The notes beneath the pieces were generated by a model. That model was given only the letters and a program-made list of their open reading frames with translations, did not search any database and was not told the DNA's origin. DNA of 64,000 nucleotides from Vespula vulgaris (Eukaryota; Arthropoda; Insecta; Hymenoptera; Vespidae), in assembly GCF_905475345.1 (NCBI RefSeq), contig NC_066586.1, positions 19,584,812-19,648,811 of the forward strand. The letters run 5' to 3'. Positions 1 to 12,785 of this stretch are shown one piece after another. Numbering within the stretch: the stretch's first letter is position 1; each line of letters begins with the position of its first letter. Made by a program: the position numbers and the translations under genes.

Positions 1-760
1 AAATATCAATAAAAACGGGAAGAAGAATAAGAGAATAAAATATTCCGGTCGAGCGAGTGTGGTTATGTCGCCGCGAATAACGCGTCAGCGTTGAGATCGT
101 CGATCGAACGTTTTGGCGTTATTTTCAAAAGAGATAAATACCTAAGACGAGTTCGACGCTGAGGCCTTGCGGGTCATAATTAACGTTGAGCGTGACCGGT
201 TTATTATACTTTGGTATTGACTGTCCATTGTTTGACAAAGTCAATACTGTCACCGCGCGAAAGGTTTTCGCCATTTTTCGACAACCGCGTGTCGTTTTTG
301 TGCGCCCCTACGAAAGACTCGGCCACCCGTTCGCTTCGCGGTGGCAGCTCGCGAGCCGCACGTTTTCCTTTTAAAGATAAAATAAATAATGAATCACCGT
401 TCACGTTCAGCCCAAGACCGAGCAAAAAACATGGAAAATTTCACCCGAATTCGCAATTTTCGAGTTCGCACATCGGACCATCGACCAACCACCCCTCGGC
501 GCGGTTCGCACACGCGCACTAACCGCCTTCGATGCCCGAAGCCGAAAGGGAGATTTTACCGCCGATCTACCATTACTTCTATTTTTTTTATGATCGTTCG
601 TTTTTTCTTTTTACATTAGTTAACATTTAAAGATCGACAAAGAGAATGGCATCCTCTTGAAATTTTTATTCCTTTTATTGTAAATCTATACAAGTCATTA
701 GATCTATGCAAATGAATTTGACAAATTATGTTAAAACATCGGTTGTCGAAAGGAGGAAAA
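1..760. other. Non-coding stretch upstream of XRCC2
   Basis: No supported gene. The first 550 bases are richer in CpG than the following 30 kb, which suits a promoter or the 5' end of a gene lying outside the window. The short open frames on both strands overlap one another and show no domain or splice signal. Confidence 0.4.
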
Positions 761-811
761 ATGGCGGCTAAGTTGTTGCGTGAAATGCAGTTCGTCGTGC
801 CGGGTCTATAA
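761..811 (+). other. Short ORF (16 codons) in the probable XRCC2 leader
   Basis: An ATG in good context (purine-rich AAAA before it, G after) opens a 16-codon frame starting MAAKLLREMQ and ending at TAA. A donor-like CTG/GTAAGC at 952 and an acceptor TTCTTCAG ending at 1023 suggest a spliced leader of about 71-nt intron before the XRCC2 ATG at 1182. It may be an upstream ORF of the XRCC2 transcript or the first exon of a small separate gene. I do not recognise the peptide. The frame from about 825 to 1099 is also open but has no clear start. Confidence 0.3.
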
Positions 812-1181
812 TAGTATGTATAGTCTCCGAGTATATCGAAAGTTAGGGTAGTGTACAACGCTTGTCGTACCGAAGGAAAGAATCCATATCCTAGATCGAA
901 TCCACCAGTTGGCGCGATCAGTTATCTTATAATTTGGTCGATGATTAGTACTGGTAAGCACCAATCATCAATAGTGTGGTATAGAATGCGTTCGCTAATT
1001 GGTACAAACATTTTAATTCTTCAGGAAACGGGAAAGGCCGTACCTTCATATAAATATAGCTTCATGTATCATAGATATCTTATGAGAGAAAAGAAATAAT
1101 AAAAGGGAATTTGAATATAAAGTATCATCGTGATTAATTAGTGCCTAAGACAATAAATTTAAAAATCGATATATAATTACG

Positions 1182-2003
1182 ATGCAATCAAATCTCGAAA
1201 GTGGATTGCAATTAATTACACGGTTAAGAAAAAATTTATGCGTTTCAGACTTTGACGATACTCTCTTTTTTAACGGATTAAAAAATACGGACATTATAGA
1301 AATAACTGGAAATGCATCCAGTGGAAAATCACTTCTTTTAGCAAACATTCTTGCTAAGTGCATACTTCCTGATACGTACAACGGTATTCGTGTTAAAGGA
1401 TTAGCAGCTTCAGCGGTATTAATAAATACTGATTGTCATTTTCAAATATCAAAATTAATTAAAGTAATGTCGACGATTATAACCGATGTATATAAATCCG
1501 TTGGTATAAAGAGAGTGAACAATGAAACGATAAGTAAAATTGTTAATGACGTGCTCGATAATTTAATTATAATTAATTGTTATGGAAATGATCAATTTTT
1601 ACTAACATTGCAAACGTTAGAAAGTATATTATTTCGCAATAACAAGATTGTAATTTTGGCAATTGATAGTATATCAGCATATTATTGGCAAACTAGAGAA
1701 AATAGTAATATTAAGTCTATAGATTCCTATGTGATAAATTTAATAAAACTTGTTCAAGCAACCACATCTCAGTACAATGTTATAACAATTTATACAAGGC
1801 CAAGTACAGTGACTACAAATGATATTGAATCCATGAAATTTATTACTACAAATATCCCAAAAGAATTAAATTATATTATTCACTTATTTAAAAATACTGA
1901 TTCAGAGAAACATTTATGTTTAATAAAGTCAAAAAAAGGAACAAGAATTATTAGCTTCATGATTGATACTGGTATTATTAAATGGATAACAGAAAGAGAT
2001 TAA
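1182..2003 (+). CDS. XRCC2: XRCC2-like RAD51 paralogue (homologous recombination repair)
   Basis: A single-exon frame of 273 residues, close to the roughly 280 of vertebrate XRCC2. The start MQSNLESGLQLITRL resembles the XRCC2 N-terminus (ESG..L..RL). A Walker A motif GNASSGKS lies at residues 43-50, followed by LANILAKCILP, which matches the region after the P-loop in XRCC2. A hydrophobic Walker B-like strand ending in AIDSISAYYW lies near residue 160. XRCC2 belongs to the RAD51 paralogue complex (RAD51B-RAD51C-RAD51D-XRCC2), which helps RAD51 load on single-stranded DNA in the nucleus. Arg is mostly AGA and CpG is scarce. The stop lies 22 bp from the stop of the convergent SCFD2 gene. The orthology call is from motif similarity. 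Confidence 0.88.
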   Translation: MQSNLESGLQLITRLRKNLCVSDFDDTLFFNGLKNTDIIEITGNASSGKSLLLANILAKCILPDTYNGIRVKGLAASAVLINTDCHFQISKLIKVMSTIITDVYKSVGIKRVNNETISKIVNDVLDNLIIINCYGNDQFLLTLQTLESILFRNNKIVILAIDSISAYYWQTRENSNIKSIDSYVINLIKLVQATTSQYNVITIYTRPSTVTTNDIESMKFITTNIPKELNYIIHLFKNTDSEKHLCLIKSKKGTRIISFMIDTGIIKWITERD

Positions 2004-2025
2004 TCAGATATTTATATTTATAAAT

Positions 2026-4705
2026 TCAATTTTTTATTCCCATTAAAAGGATTTCATTTACTATGTCTGATGGATTTAATAGTCTAGATCCTGCAAGTGT
2101 TATGGAACAATTTGTTTTATATGTGGATATTATTTCTTGAACTTTCCTACTTTCTTCTGGTGTAATACCTCCAACAACATATATTAATATCCATGGGTTA
2201 TTTGCAGGATGATGTTCTATCTTGCTTTTTGAAAAAAGACTGTAACATAATAGTTTAAATATTATTTTATCATAGATGAAATATATTATGCATACTTACT
2301 TGAAGCTAATACTGGAATGCATTGATTTTGCATGTAGATCATGAATTTTAGGTCTTTTTGGATTTATTATATCTTTAACCAATTGTTCTAATATACCAAT
2401 ATATTGAACCATTTCACTAGGGTGAGGATCAGATACCAAAGATCTGTAATATAACAGAATTTAATTTATCCAGTGGAATGTTTTATCATAATTAAGAAAT
2501 AATGTAATTTTAATGAAATTACACATAATTGCGCAATCCCTCTCGTTTTTTTGCTATATCATGCAGCATGGTGATAAAATGTTTTGCTGTCTTTATTGAA
2601 ATCTCTTTTGCAGATTCATCATCTGTGACTCCTAAATTAAACGATATTTTTTAAATTATCTTAAAACTAGGATATACTTATTATTATTTTAACGAAAATT
2701 TGTTATTGATATAAACCTAATAACAATAAAATTTGTTGGTAAATTCCATTTGTAATATCTGTACTTTCATTAAAAACTTTTATGTCTTCATACACAGCCA
2801 TAGAAAGGGATTCTTCTAAAAGTTGTTCTTGAGCAGGTGAAAAATGTATTTCTGTACCAGCAAGGGCATAAACATATATTAACAGAGCAAGAAGATTTTC
2901 AGTATCTAATTTTCTATCTTGTCGTGTTTTTATGATGTTGCTTAGCTAAAATGGATTTCATTTTATTTTTTATATGTTCTAATAATTTTTTGAATTAATC
3001 TCCTTAAAGATAAGTTAATAATTACTTGTGTTAATACACTTGAAGAATCTCTACTAACTGCTACATTTTGTGATACCAATTTTTCAATACTAAGAAGCAA
3101 CTCTATCTGAGTATTTTTATCTGATTTCAGTGATTGCACAATTGCCCAAATTATCTGAAAATTCGTAATAAAAATTATTTATTATGTTTGTAAATATATT
3201 CTGAAGCCTATTAATATTAAAAATTACATCACTTGTAATTGTTTGCTGGATTCTAATGTAGAATATATCTCATTCTTATCTTGAAATTTGTACATTTGCT
3301 TTTCTAAACTATGGACAGAAACTCTTGTAGTTATTTTAGATTTAGGACTTCCTTTTGATGTTAAAATATTTTGAAGTAAATGATTTGCAGTTACAAGGAC
3401 AGCTTGCTGTTTCTTTGAGATCAAGATGTCAATCAAACTTTTATCAGTAGTTGCTAAGCATCCTGGTATTTCAATAAATGGTGCATCTATCTTAAATGAT
3501 AATATCATTAATATGTGATATAATAACACAATCAGCAAATATTCATATATTTACCATAGATCCACAAACTATTGGGTTCATATTTACTGCAATGTCATTA
3601 GTGTGGTTAGGCAAATGTGGTAAAATACATAACATCCTTGACAGAACTGAACTTGTATCATGACTAGTAGCTGCACATAAATCTAATGTTCTATCAATTA
3701 AAATTAAAGATATTCTGGACCCAGATGCTCCATTTAGTTTCTAATATAAAATTTAATAACTCACACATATAAACATAGAATTATAATCTTTTATATTTGA
3801 TAAATTATATACTCACAGATCTACGTTTGATTGCTGCAGGTAAATTTTTTAATGTTTCTGCTATATAATCACTACATTTACCAATTGAATATATGTCTTC
3901 TGTAATATCTAAGTGATGAAACAAGCTTTCCAAAGAACTTACAAAATGATTTATATACAATTCTGTTTCTTTAATTTTATTAGGTTCAGGTATATGAATT
4001 GGTGGCATTAAATTTGCAAATGGTGGAGTAGTAAATAAACTTCTGGTTAGAAGACTTATGAAAATAGGGACATAAATGATATCTATAGAAACATTCTATA
4101 AAATAACATGTAATTAATATATTTTTATAAAGTTCAGAAGTAACTTATACTTATGATGAATTTATGAATATAAATAACTCAAACAAATTACCTGCATAGG
4201 ATTTTTATAATTTATGGAACTTTGTAAATCCTCTTTCATTTTTGTATAATTCTTTATTTCTTTATTTGATATACTATTATCGTAATTCATTGTTCTATAG
4301 TGTACAGTAGTGATAATTGTATAACTTTTAAATGTATTTTGTTCCATTATCATTTTAATAATATATTCATAGAAATCTGCATAAGCAGAAGTGCATATAA
4401 TCACAGCTTTTCCATCATTTATATCCTTTACATTCTACATAAAAATATTTCAACAAATATATTTATGTTAATCTTATTTGCATTGTTTTACATAAATATA
4501 TACATACACGTAAATTATAGGTAGCTAATTCATGTACAGAAAGTGCTCCTGCAGTTGTTAGTACAAGATATCCTTGATCACCTGTATGCCAGTGAAGACA
4601 TTCTGTTGCTGCAGAATCTATAAAAACAACAGCTTCGTGTACTTCCATAAAAATACTTTTCCAACATTTATGTGTAAACTTCTCTACTTCATCAATGAAG
4701 TTCAT
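2026..4705 (-). CDS. SCFD2: Sec1 family domain-containing protein 2 (SCFD2-like)
   Basis: Ten exons close in frame to 662 residues (human about 684): 4705-4508, 4434-4192, 4095-3817, 3740-3555, 3490-3233, 3154-3026, 2945-2717, 2631-2523, 2443-2300 and 2239-2026. Recognisable SCFD2 blocks are AVVFIDSAATECLHWHTG near the start (compare AVVYLDAACAESLHW), LILIDRTLDL and VNMNPIVCGSM in the middle, and WILIYVVGGIT followed by LAGSRLLNPSDI at the end. SCFD2 is a divergent Sec1/Munc18-fold protein thought to act in vesicle trafficking; its detailed role is poorly defined. The donor after exon 5 is GTGATG; using the alternative GTAATT 5 nt later makes a stop. The first six exons and five introns are phase 0. 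The gene is divergent from ANKLE1 and convergent with XRCC2. Confidence 0.85.
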
Positions 4706-5162
4706 CTTATATTCCTTTATTTAAATATTTGTGTCACTGCCTTTTTTATATTTTCAAAAATCTGTCAAATAGTTCAAATTGCACGAAATTACTTTTATTT
4801 TATCATATATTTATTTATATATGAGTATAATTAAAGAAATAAAAAAATTTAGATCATCAGATCATTGATTGTACTATTATTGACAATAATTTTCACAATA
4901 AAAAAAGTTTTTCACAATATTGTTCTTAATTCTCATGTTTGTTGAATATTTGTTACTTGCTGTCGATAATTTGACTGATAATTTTGAATGAAATAATAAA
5001 CACTAGAGGCGCTTTCAACAGGTCTATAAGACTTACAATACTTGAAGTTGGTCGATTATAATGTATGCACCAATCACATACTTTGTTTGACCAGTTGAAG
5101 TTTAAAAGTTATTATTTATATTATTATATATCATTTTTTAAGCAAATATATTTAAAATAAAA
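4706..5162. promoter_or_regulatory. Divergent promoter region between SCFD2 and ANKLE1
   Basis: 457 bp separate the two start codons, which point away from each other, so both promoters must lie here or inside 5' exons. The sequence is AT-rich with no clear TATA box. I see no long palindrome. The call rests on gene orientation only. Confidence 0.55.
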
Positions 5163-8100
5163 ATGTTAACTACACCAAAAAATAAAGGGGACCTATTTTT
5201 GGCTTCTTCACTTTGCGACGGTCTGGAAGATACAAATATAAAGTGAAGTACAATATTTTAAATATAAATATTTCATGTACAAATTTATAATTAACATAAA
5301 TAAATACAATTATTTTTCCATTTAATATTTATGTATTTAATTTATTACAGACAAGTGACAACTCTTATATTGAATAAAGAGGCAGATCCCAATGTTTTAA
5401 TTCCCACACATGGTATTACTCCCTTTCATTTAGTGATTGGCAATGATTCAGAAATATTTGCAGAAGAAGTAACGAAATTATTTTTACGACATGGTGGAAA
5501 TCCTAATGTTAAGTAAGAATCGATCAATTTATATAACATAGTTTAAATAAAATAAGTTTGGAATTTTCATATTTAATTCTATAGATCTGGTGATGGATTA
5601 ACACCTGTTCATGTTGCCGCTGCCTGGGGTAGAATACGTATTTTAGAGTTACTATTATCAAATGGTGGTGATCCTTTACAGTTAGATGACGAAGGTCGAA
5701 GTCCATTTCATTATGCATTTGATGGAAAGTATTATAAAGTTATTACACTTCTTGGAAAATATTGTGGTTATAATATAGGTGAAGATGAAAAACCAAAATA
5801 CAAAATATCATTAGGTAAGCAAGGATATATTGTTACACATAATTTTTGCGTACAGTTTTTGCTTATTGAAAAAATTAAAAAATTTTATTATTAACTTTAT
5901 TATTTTATGTTATAGATAAAATTGTCTTAAACAATGGTAATACCATAGCTGAATATATCATACCAAAAAATACTTCGTTAAATGTAAATTATAATGACTC
6001 GAGTAAAATGATTTTGAAATATTCTAATGATCACATATCTAGCGGTATAGGTGACTCCTATATGACTTCCACCATATCATCTTTTGTATCAAAACAAGAT
6101 TTAAAGAAAGATGAATTAGATTTCAAGTTTGAAAAACTTCGCATTAATGAAAATGTTAAAAAGGAGAAAGTTCTCATTAGTGAAATTATTAATTCTCTTT
6201 CTACATCACTTACAAGTGATGCAACTATTAATGAAACATTCTTAGATCATGTAAAACATGAAAAGCAAAGTATGCCTACAAGAAGTTCACCTAAAAGTTG
6301 TATTTTACCATTATTATCTTCAAGTCAAAAAATAAGTTCTAAACTTAATTCTATAAAACCAAAAAAAAAGTATGTCACATCAAAATTCAAGCAAAAAGAT
6401 TTATTACCAGATGATTTTAATGAACCACTGATTGAGTCTCCTAAATCTAAATCTACAAAGAAATGCAAGACAGATTTTCATAAATTACCTTTTGTTTCGT
6501 CAAAGATTTTAGACAATTCAATCATAAGTACTTCACCAAATTTTTATACTCCAATAAACACAAGAAAAAGACAAAATACAGTAAAAACTTCGAACATCGA
6601 AAGCTATTTTGCATCAAATAATCCTAAAAACAAATACATGAAATCTACTTTTACACCATATCCGAAAAAACATTATAAATCACCGATTTCTTGTGAATAC
6701 AATGAGCAAAGAAAAGAAATGATTCAATCTACACCAAGAAGAAAGCAAAGGCATATTCAGACTTCTTGTACAGATATGAAAAAATATTATTATCCATATA
6801 GGAGAAATGGAGTTATAGAAAAGAATTCTAGATCAGAATATTCAGACAAGACATTTAATCTTATTTCAAGTGATACTTCTATATTATCGTTATCACCAGA
6901 CGATTCATATTTTCCTAAACAGATAAATAATGAAAAATATATGGATAAACGATTAGCTGTGAAATTACATGAAGGCAAATATGATGAAAACATAAATATT
7001 TTATCTTATGATGATACTTCTGTTATTTTAAACGATTCTGAGGATTTAACAATATCTTTAAATACTTCACAATCTTTAATAAATTTAGAAAGCACAAACA
7101 TCATTAACAATAATAATCAACATGTAAATAAGAATGATCCATATGAAATATGTAATCATGTACAATCATCAGTTACATTCACGAAATTGAAAAAGATGAA
7201 AACATATCACTGTGTTTCTAAAATTGAAAAATATATGACAACAACAGAAGATACTAAAAAACAAGTTTTATCAAATAATACAGAAATAAATGATTTACAG
7301 AATAGAAAATTAGATGAATATAATGTATCAGAACAAAATATTTCAATGTCAGGGTCAGTGTCTTGTAATTATAATAAATAATGTCAAAGTTTACAAAAAA
7401 ATTTTAATAGAAATTATATTAATAGAATAATAGTTAAACATGATTTATGTAAATATGATAACTAAAAAAAAAATTAATCAATGATATATAACAATATAAT
7501 TACATTTTTAGATCTTCTATTTCATACATAAGTGTGCAGGAAGAATATAAGTATGAAGATCCAGAAAAAGGAGTCATTTTACTAGAACGACGAAAGTGTA
7601 TCACTCCTGCCAGGTAAGTAAACATAATAATTTTTTATGCCTTATATTTTCATTATAATGTTTATGACTATAATTTCAGCATTCAAGAAGATAACAAAGA
7701 AAACGAGTTTAGTTTTAGCAAGAATAAAACAAGTATGTTTACAGTATTTATTAGAAGTTCTTAAGATGATTCTTAAGATGCATGTTTTTGGAAAGTTGCT
7801 ATTTAATATCTTTTTTTAGATTTCTCAAGACTATCATCTAATTTTCCACCTGAATTGCTTTTAATTGATGATCATATTCTTAGACAAAAGCTAACTGAAT
7901 TAGGTGATATGCCTGGACCAATTACTACTACCACAAGACATTTATATTTAAAACGTCTTGTTAATATACAGAATAAACAAATGTGTACAACTTTGTCTTC
8001 TTTAAAAAATGTATCAAATGTAAATCAAATGAAACCATGGTTAGCATTTGGAGATTGGATAAATGATTTGAATTTATATGGGACAATTGAAAATGATGTA

Positions 8101-8643
8101 TTTAAGGAATTCATTTCACCAGATCCATCTCGTAGATGGCGTGAAGGAACATCTAAAACTTCTTTTAATTATCTTTTATTGGATCCACGCATAACTGAAG
8201 ATTTACCGCATCGTGTTTCACAACTCACCGAATCAGAGATTTGGACGACTTTTCTTTCTTCTATATTTTACATTGGAAAAGGTAAACGATCAAGACCTTA
8301 TTCTCATCTTTATGACGCTTTTAACATATGGGTTTCAAAAGAAAAAAATGTATTGAACAAAAAAATTAAACATATATTAGATATATGGAATGATGGCTAT
8401 GGTGTTATATGTTTACATGTATTCCAAAACACAATTCCAGTAGAAGCATATACGCGAGAAGCAGTAATGATAGATGCATTAGGTATTGAGCATTTATCAA
8501 ATTGTAAAAATGGTGAATATTATGGTATTATAGCTACATGGAATTCGAGAGATAAATGTAGATTTGGAAGATATTTGTTACATAAAGCATTACAAATTTT
8601 ATTGCACGAAGGTGAAAGACAACTCTTTCCTGAACATTTATAA
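5163..8643 (+). CDS. ANKLE1: ANKLE1-like endonuclease (ankyrin repeats, LEM, GIY-YIG)
   Basis: Seven exons close in frame to about 962 residues: 5163-5242, 5351-5512, 5585-5814, 5916-7353, 7512-7613, 7680-7732 and 7820-8643. Residues about 35-150 form ankyrin repeats (GITPFHLV, GLTPVHVAA, GRSPFHYAF). The 1.4-kb fourth exon encodes a long Ser/Lys/Asn-rich, probably disordered linker. The block EDPEKGVILLERRK precedes a LEM domain at about 690-735 (LTELGDMPGPIT). A GIY-YIG nuclease follows, with FYIGKGKRSRPYSHL, VEAYTREAVMIDALG and the terminal GERQLFPEHL typical of ANKLE1. ANKLE1 cuts branched DNA and chromatin bridges at the midbody in animals. The fourth exon must use a modest donor (GG/GTCAGT) 28 nt before an in-frame stop; only this choice gives the right phase. 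Human ANKLE1 is near 615 residues, so the linker is expanded here. Confidence 0.9.
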
Positions 8644-8956
8644 AAATGTAAAAAATTTTAAAGAATTATTTTTTTAGATGTATATAAAGAAATTATAACA
8701 ATTGTAAATAATCTGTCCACTTATAAGATTATATTATCAAGTAACTCAAAGACTGCATAAAAGTGAATGTAAATGAAAATTGTATTGTTAACTTATATGT
8801 ATGTATATATTTTTTACAGTTTTAATATATTTAACTTATAAAAAATAATGTGCAATAATCACAATAAAAAAATTTATATGAAGATAATAGTATATACCTT
8901 TATTAAAGTAAATTAAAAAATATACACACAACAAAGGGAGATCTACTTTTTATATT

Positions 8957-9310
8957 TTACAAGTATGGTCTATCAGGTTCAGTTTTTTTAGCTTTTTTAT
9001 CTCTGCTTCGAGGATACCATTTATGCTTGGTAGTAAAGGTTAATTTGGCTAATTCTGCAATGACATCTTCTTCTTTATTTTTTCTGAAGACATCTTGAAT
9101 ATCTTTTTCACCGATTTTAAGTACTGTATTTGATGTTAGAACTTGTTCTTCTAATATAGGCTTTGAGCATTCATAAGGAAACCCTTGATCTGGATGCCAA
9201 CAAATAATCATATCTTTATCAGTGAATACAACAACTTCTGGGGGTAATGTACTATAGCTAGGATATTTTCCACGCCACATACGAATACCAATTCGCGCAA
9301 TTATGTTCAT
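8957..9310 (-). CDS. mRpL42: Mitochondrial ribosomal protein L42 (mRpL42/MRPL42)
   Basis: A 117-residue frame in one coding exon. LPPEVVVFTDKDMIICWHPD followed by PYE, and near the end LTFTTKHKWYPRSRDKK, match the conserved MRPL42 core (..TIVCYHP..PYEHTKP.. and FFTTKHRWYPHGR). It is a component of the mitochondrial large ribosomal subunit. The ATG directly follows a good acceptor (TTTAACAG), so the 5' UTR is probably in an upstream exon around 9400-9570, and a short targeting extension there cannot be excluded. Human MRPL42 is 142 residues. The 3' end is convergent with ANKLE1, 313 bp away. Confidence 0.85.
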   Translation of the reverse strand: MNIIARIGIRMWRGKYPSYSTLPPEVVVFTDKDMIICWHPDQGFPYECSKPILEEQVLTSNTVLKIGEKDIQDVFRKNKEEDVIAELAKLTFTTKHKWYPRSRDKKAKKTEPDRPYL

Positions 9311-10587
9311 CTGTTAAATAAAAATATATTATTGTATAATTTTAATATAAATATATAAAACGTATGTTACTATATAAAATAATATAATTAAAAATATTTT
9401 ACATTGCTTAACCTTGACAAAATTACGCTAAAATACGTGACTTTCTTTTCCTATTATTTAAATAAAAACAAAAAACCTTTTAAAAGATTTTACTTTACAA
9501 AGGGAAAAATTTGTTACATTCGAGACAGCTGATTATTGACTACGATTGAGAACATAACCTAAGATTACGACAATGGCGCCAATATTTGAATATCCTAAAA
9601 GAATATTTAGGATTTATATATAAAAAAATTGTGATGCTTACATTTAATATATTTATTAATGCTTATATTTTTATATCTGCATAAGTACATTAAAGCATGA
9701 ACTTGTGAGTTTATTATAATGATAGTAAAGATATATTTTTAATTAATATTAAAGATTCGTTTATTTAGAATAGTAATCGCATCTTTGTTTCAAAAACATA
9801 AATAAGACGCTAAATTTAATAGTTTTTTCTATAGATAAGGCACATACTATTTTTCTTAATATTGGAAATTGTACAAGTTGAAAATGCTTATAAATAATAA
9901 GTTATGCTACTAATTATTCATGAAGATAATATGTAGGTATAGAAAAATTGCATTATTGCCACATTATAAATTTTTAAGATTATTATTGATTAGAATAAGA
10001 GCTAAATCAGGAAGAAAAGAATTTACTTCTAAAATCTATGTTCTTTGGATAAAATCTGTTACTTGACTTAGAGTTAAATATGTATGTGTGTGTGTGTGTG
10101 AATATATATACGTGTATGTATATATAGAACATCTCTCAAATAGTTAGCTTAGTATTATTTACTCGCAATATAATAATACAAATATGTATTACTTAAATAT
10201 GAAGAACATAAAAATAAAATATTACATCAATAAATAAGAATACTAAGAAGAAACTAATTCTGATATAGCATTTGGTATAAAACACTCTCTATATAAATCT
10301 CTAAAATTCATAACATATAATACAAAGTAACTATTTCACGTAATATTAGTGATAATATTTGATGTACACAAAAATGTGTTTTCATTAAATACACCTTTTC
10401 GTTGTTACTAATATAAAGTAATTTATATCTTAACTTTTACAAAAATCAATTTTTTCTACTATTTCAAAACTGTAATGCTTCTTTTTACTGCAGGATCAAA
10501 TATGACAAAATTATATGTTTATATCTCATTATAGAGGTAGTTAGCCCAACACAAGTCAATAAATATTTTTTTTAAATCCAGTTATTC
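9311..10587. other. mRpL42 upstream region and CDC50 3' UTR
   Basis: No coding signal. The part near 9400-9600 probably holds the mRpL42 promoter and a leader exon, including a GGCGCC-centred palindrome at about 9573. The rest is AT-rich and would be the 3' UTR and trailer of CDC50. A short GT repeat lies at 10083-10100. Confidence 0.5.
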
Positions 10588-12785
10588 TTAGTGATTTTCT
10601 GTAGTTGGATTCACATCAATCATCTCAGTTACGCTAAAAAAAAGAATTCTACAATAAACATTTGTATTATTTATACACTTACATAAAAAAATTAGTCTAA
10701 GATATAATTACAACAAATGCATACAATACACATAAAAAAAATAAAAAACCATATTAGAATTAATTATAAAAAAAAATATGCTTAAAGTAATATAATATCT
10801 GATATTTTATACATATACAATAAAAAATAAAAATTAATTTTAATCTTTGTTCTAATTTCTAAATAATAAAGATTATATGTTTTTATCAACATGTTATAAT
10901 ACTTTACCTAAGTTCTTAAAAAACTTTGCAATAAATACAAATAATGATATGATCACATTTTAGAAATGATTGACATGCTTCTACTAATATAAATATGCTA
11001 CAACTATATTTAAATATAATATGAATGTTTGAAATGAAATGTATACATAAATAATAATAAACTGAAATATTAAATAACATTCAACAATCACATGCATTTT
11101 TATTATCTACTAAATTGCATGCTACTAAATCTGGTACATAAAAAAATAGCTTTGTTTTATAAGACATTCCAAATTATAAAGACAGTACAATACATTCAAT
11201 AAGACATTTTTATAAAAAGAAAAGACATAAAATGCACACTCTGATTGATCGAATTACACTGGACAAACATAACACAACTTTACAAACACTTACAAGAACA
11301 ATTATGGTGCCTTAAACATATTTTCTTGTTGTCATCTTTACATTAGTTTGCTGTATAACATTATATAATAATTCATTGTCAATCACAATTGTATATTTTT
11401 TTTATATTCTAAAAACGTTTACTCTTCAATAGAATACTACTATTACTTTCATATTGGAAAAATTGATTCCTTAATATTTATTTATTTACATAATTTTGAT
11501 TTTATGACAAATAAAAGCAGATTTCAAATTGATTTATATTACAATAATTCTTACCTCTTGGAATATTTTATATGTATGATTGATAAAGCTATTCCAAGTA
11601 CTAAGCAAATACATCCAACCACTATGTATGCAATACCAAGAAACGGATTTTTTCCACCCAAAAGTGATGTTGTACTTAGAATCATTCTTTTGGTACCATC
11701 AAAAGAAGACACTGAATATGCTAAAATAAAACATGTATATAAGTATGTATATGAAATAAAAATATGTTTCTTTTATAAAGAAAAATTTTCATACAATATT
11801 TAACATTAAGTGTATAATTTCCTGCAAGTAAGCCTTCAGTAAAACCTTTTACAGAATGATCAACCCTACGGTATAATTTTCTAAACGTTGGTAAAGCAGC
11901 AGTTCTCATCCATACAATGAGATCTTCATTTTGAAATCCATTATTACTTGCATTATATGGGTCTAAATCATAGATATGTTTCTCCCAATTTTTTGGTTTG
12001 GCAAATCTTTCTGAAGAAAATACTACTCTTAAATCACCTTCTGGATTTTTAAATTTAATATTTTTATCTGAAGGCCATGCTATGCCAGTTTTCAATAATG
12101 GTACATCTCGTCCATTTCTGTTCGAATATAATGTTAATTCATCACTAAAGAGAGAATTGGCTATAGCTCCACATGGAACTATTGCTTTTGTGATATTACT
12201 GTCATTAACTTCATACGCAAATGGTTTACAATCACCAGATACTTCATCAGATAATATTCCTAATAATTGATTATCATCTCTAGATTTTACATATCGACGA
12301 TGGTTCTGATAAAAGTTTGTTAAGCCATAATACATATAAACTTCTCCATCAAAGTCCGTAGGTAATGTAAAATTTATTTTACAATAACAAGGCTCTGTTC
12401 GATTTTGTGCAATTATATCCATACATCTTTTACCACTAGTACTGTTAGAATTACAATAGGTATAATCTATTGTTTGTTCTTTAACTTTATCAGAAAAGTA
12501 TAATAATCCAATTCCAACTGGTATAAATGCAACTCCTATTACAAAAAATGTAGGTAACACAGTTCCAGCAGTAAGAATAGGTTGCCAAGCAGGTAAACGT
12601 TGCTGTTTGAATGCGCTATCTGTTAAAAATAGTACACACATATCAAATTATGCTATAATAAAACAAATATTTTTCATCAATATTGATGTAACATAATTTT
12701 TTTACAACATTAATACAAAATTACAATTTTTACCTGATGGCTTTTTTGTTTTAGGTAATGAACTACTATCACTCATCGGTGTCAT
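10588..12785 (-). CDS. CDC50: CDC50/TMEM30 family subunit of P4-ATPase lipid flippases
   Basis: Four exons give 362 residues (human TMEM30A 361): 12785-12734, 12619-11795, 11720-11555 and 10633-10588. The N-terminus is cytosolic; RLPAWQPILTAG leads into the first membrane segment (about residues 35-57). The large ectodomain has paired Cys and many N-glycosylation sites (NFTL, NDSN, NYTL), with landmarks YYGLTNFYQNHRRYVKSRDD and LVVWMRTAALPTFRKLYR-like blocks. The last exons hold GGKNPFLGIAYIVVG, the second membrane segment, and the tail TEMIDVNPTT. CDC50 proteins are chaperone and beta subunits that bring P4-ATPases out of the ER to flip phosphatidylserine and phosphatidylethanolamine. All phases close, including the 921-bp last intron. 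The gene is divergent from the LTA4H-like gene. Confidence 0.93.
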
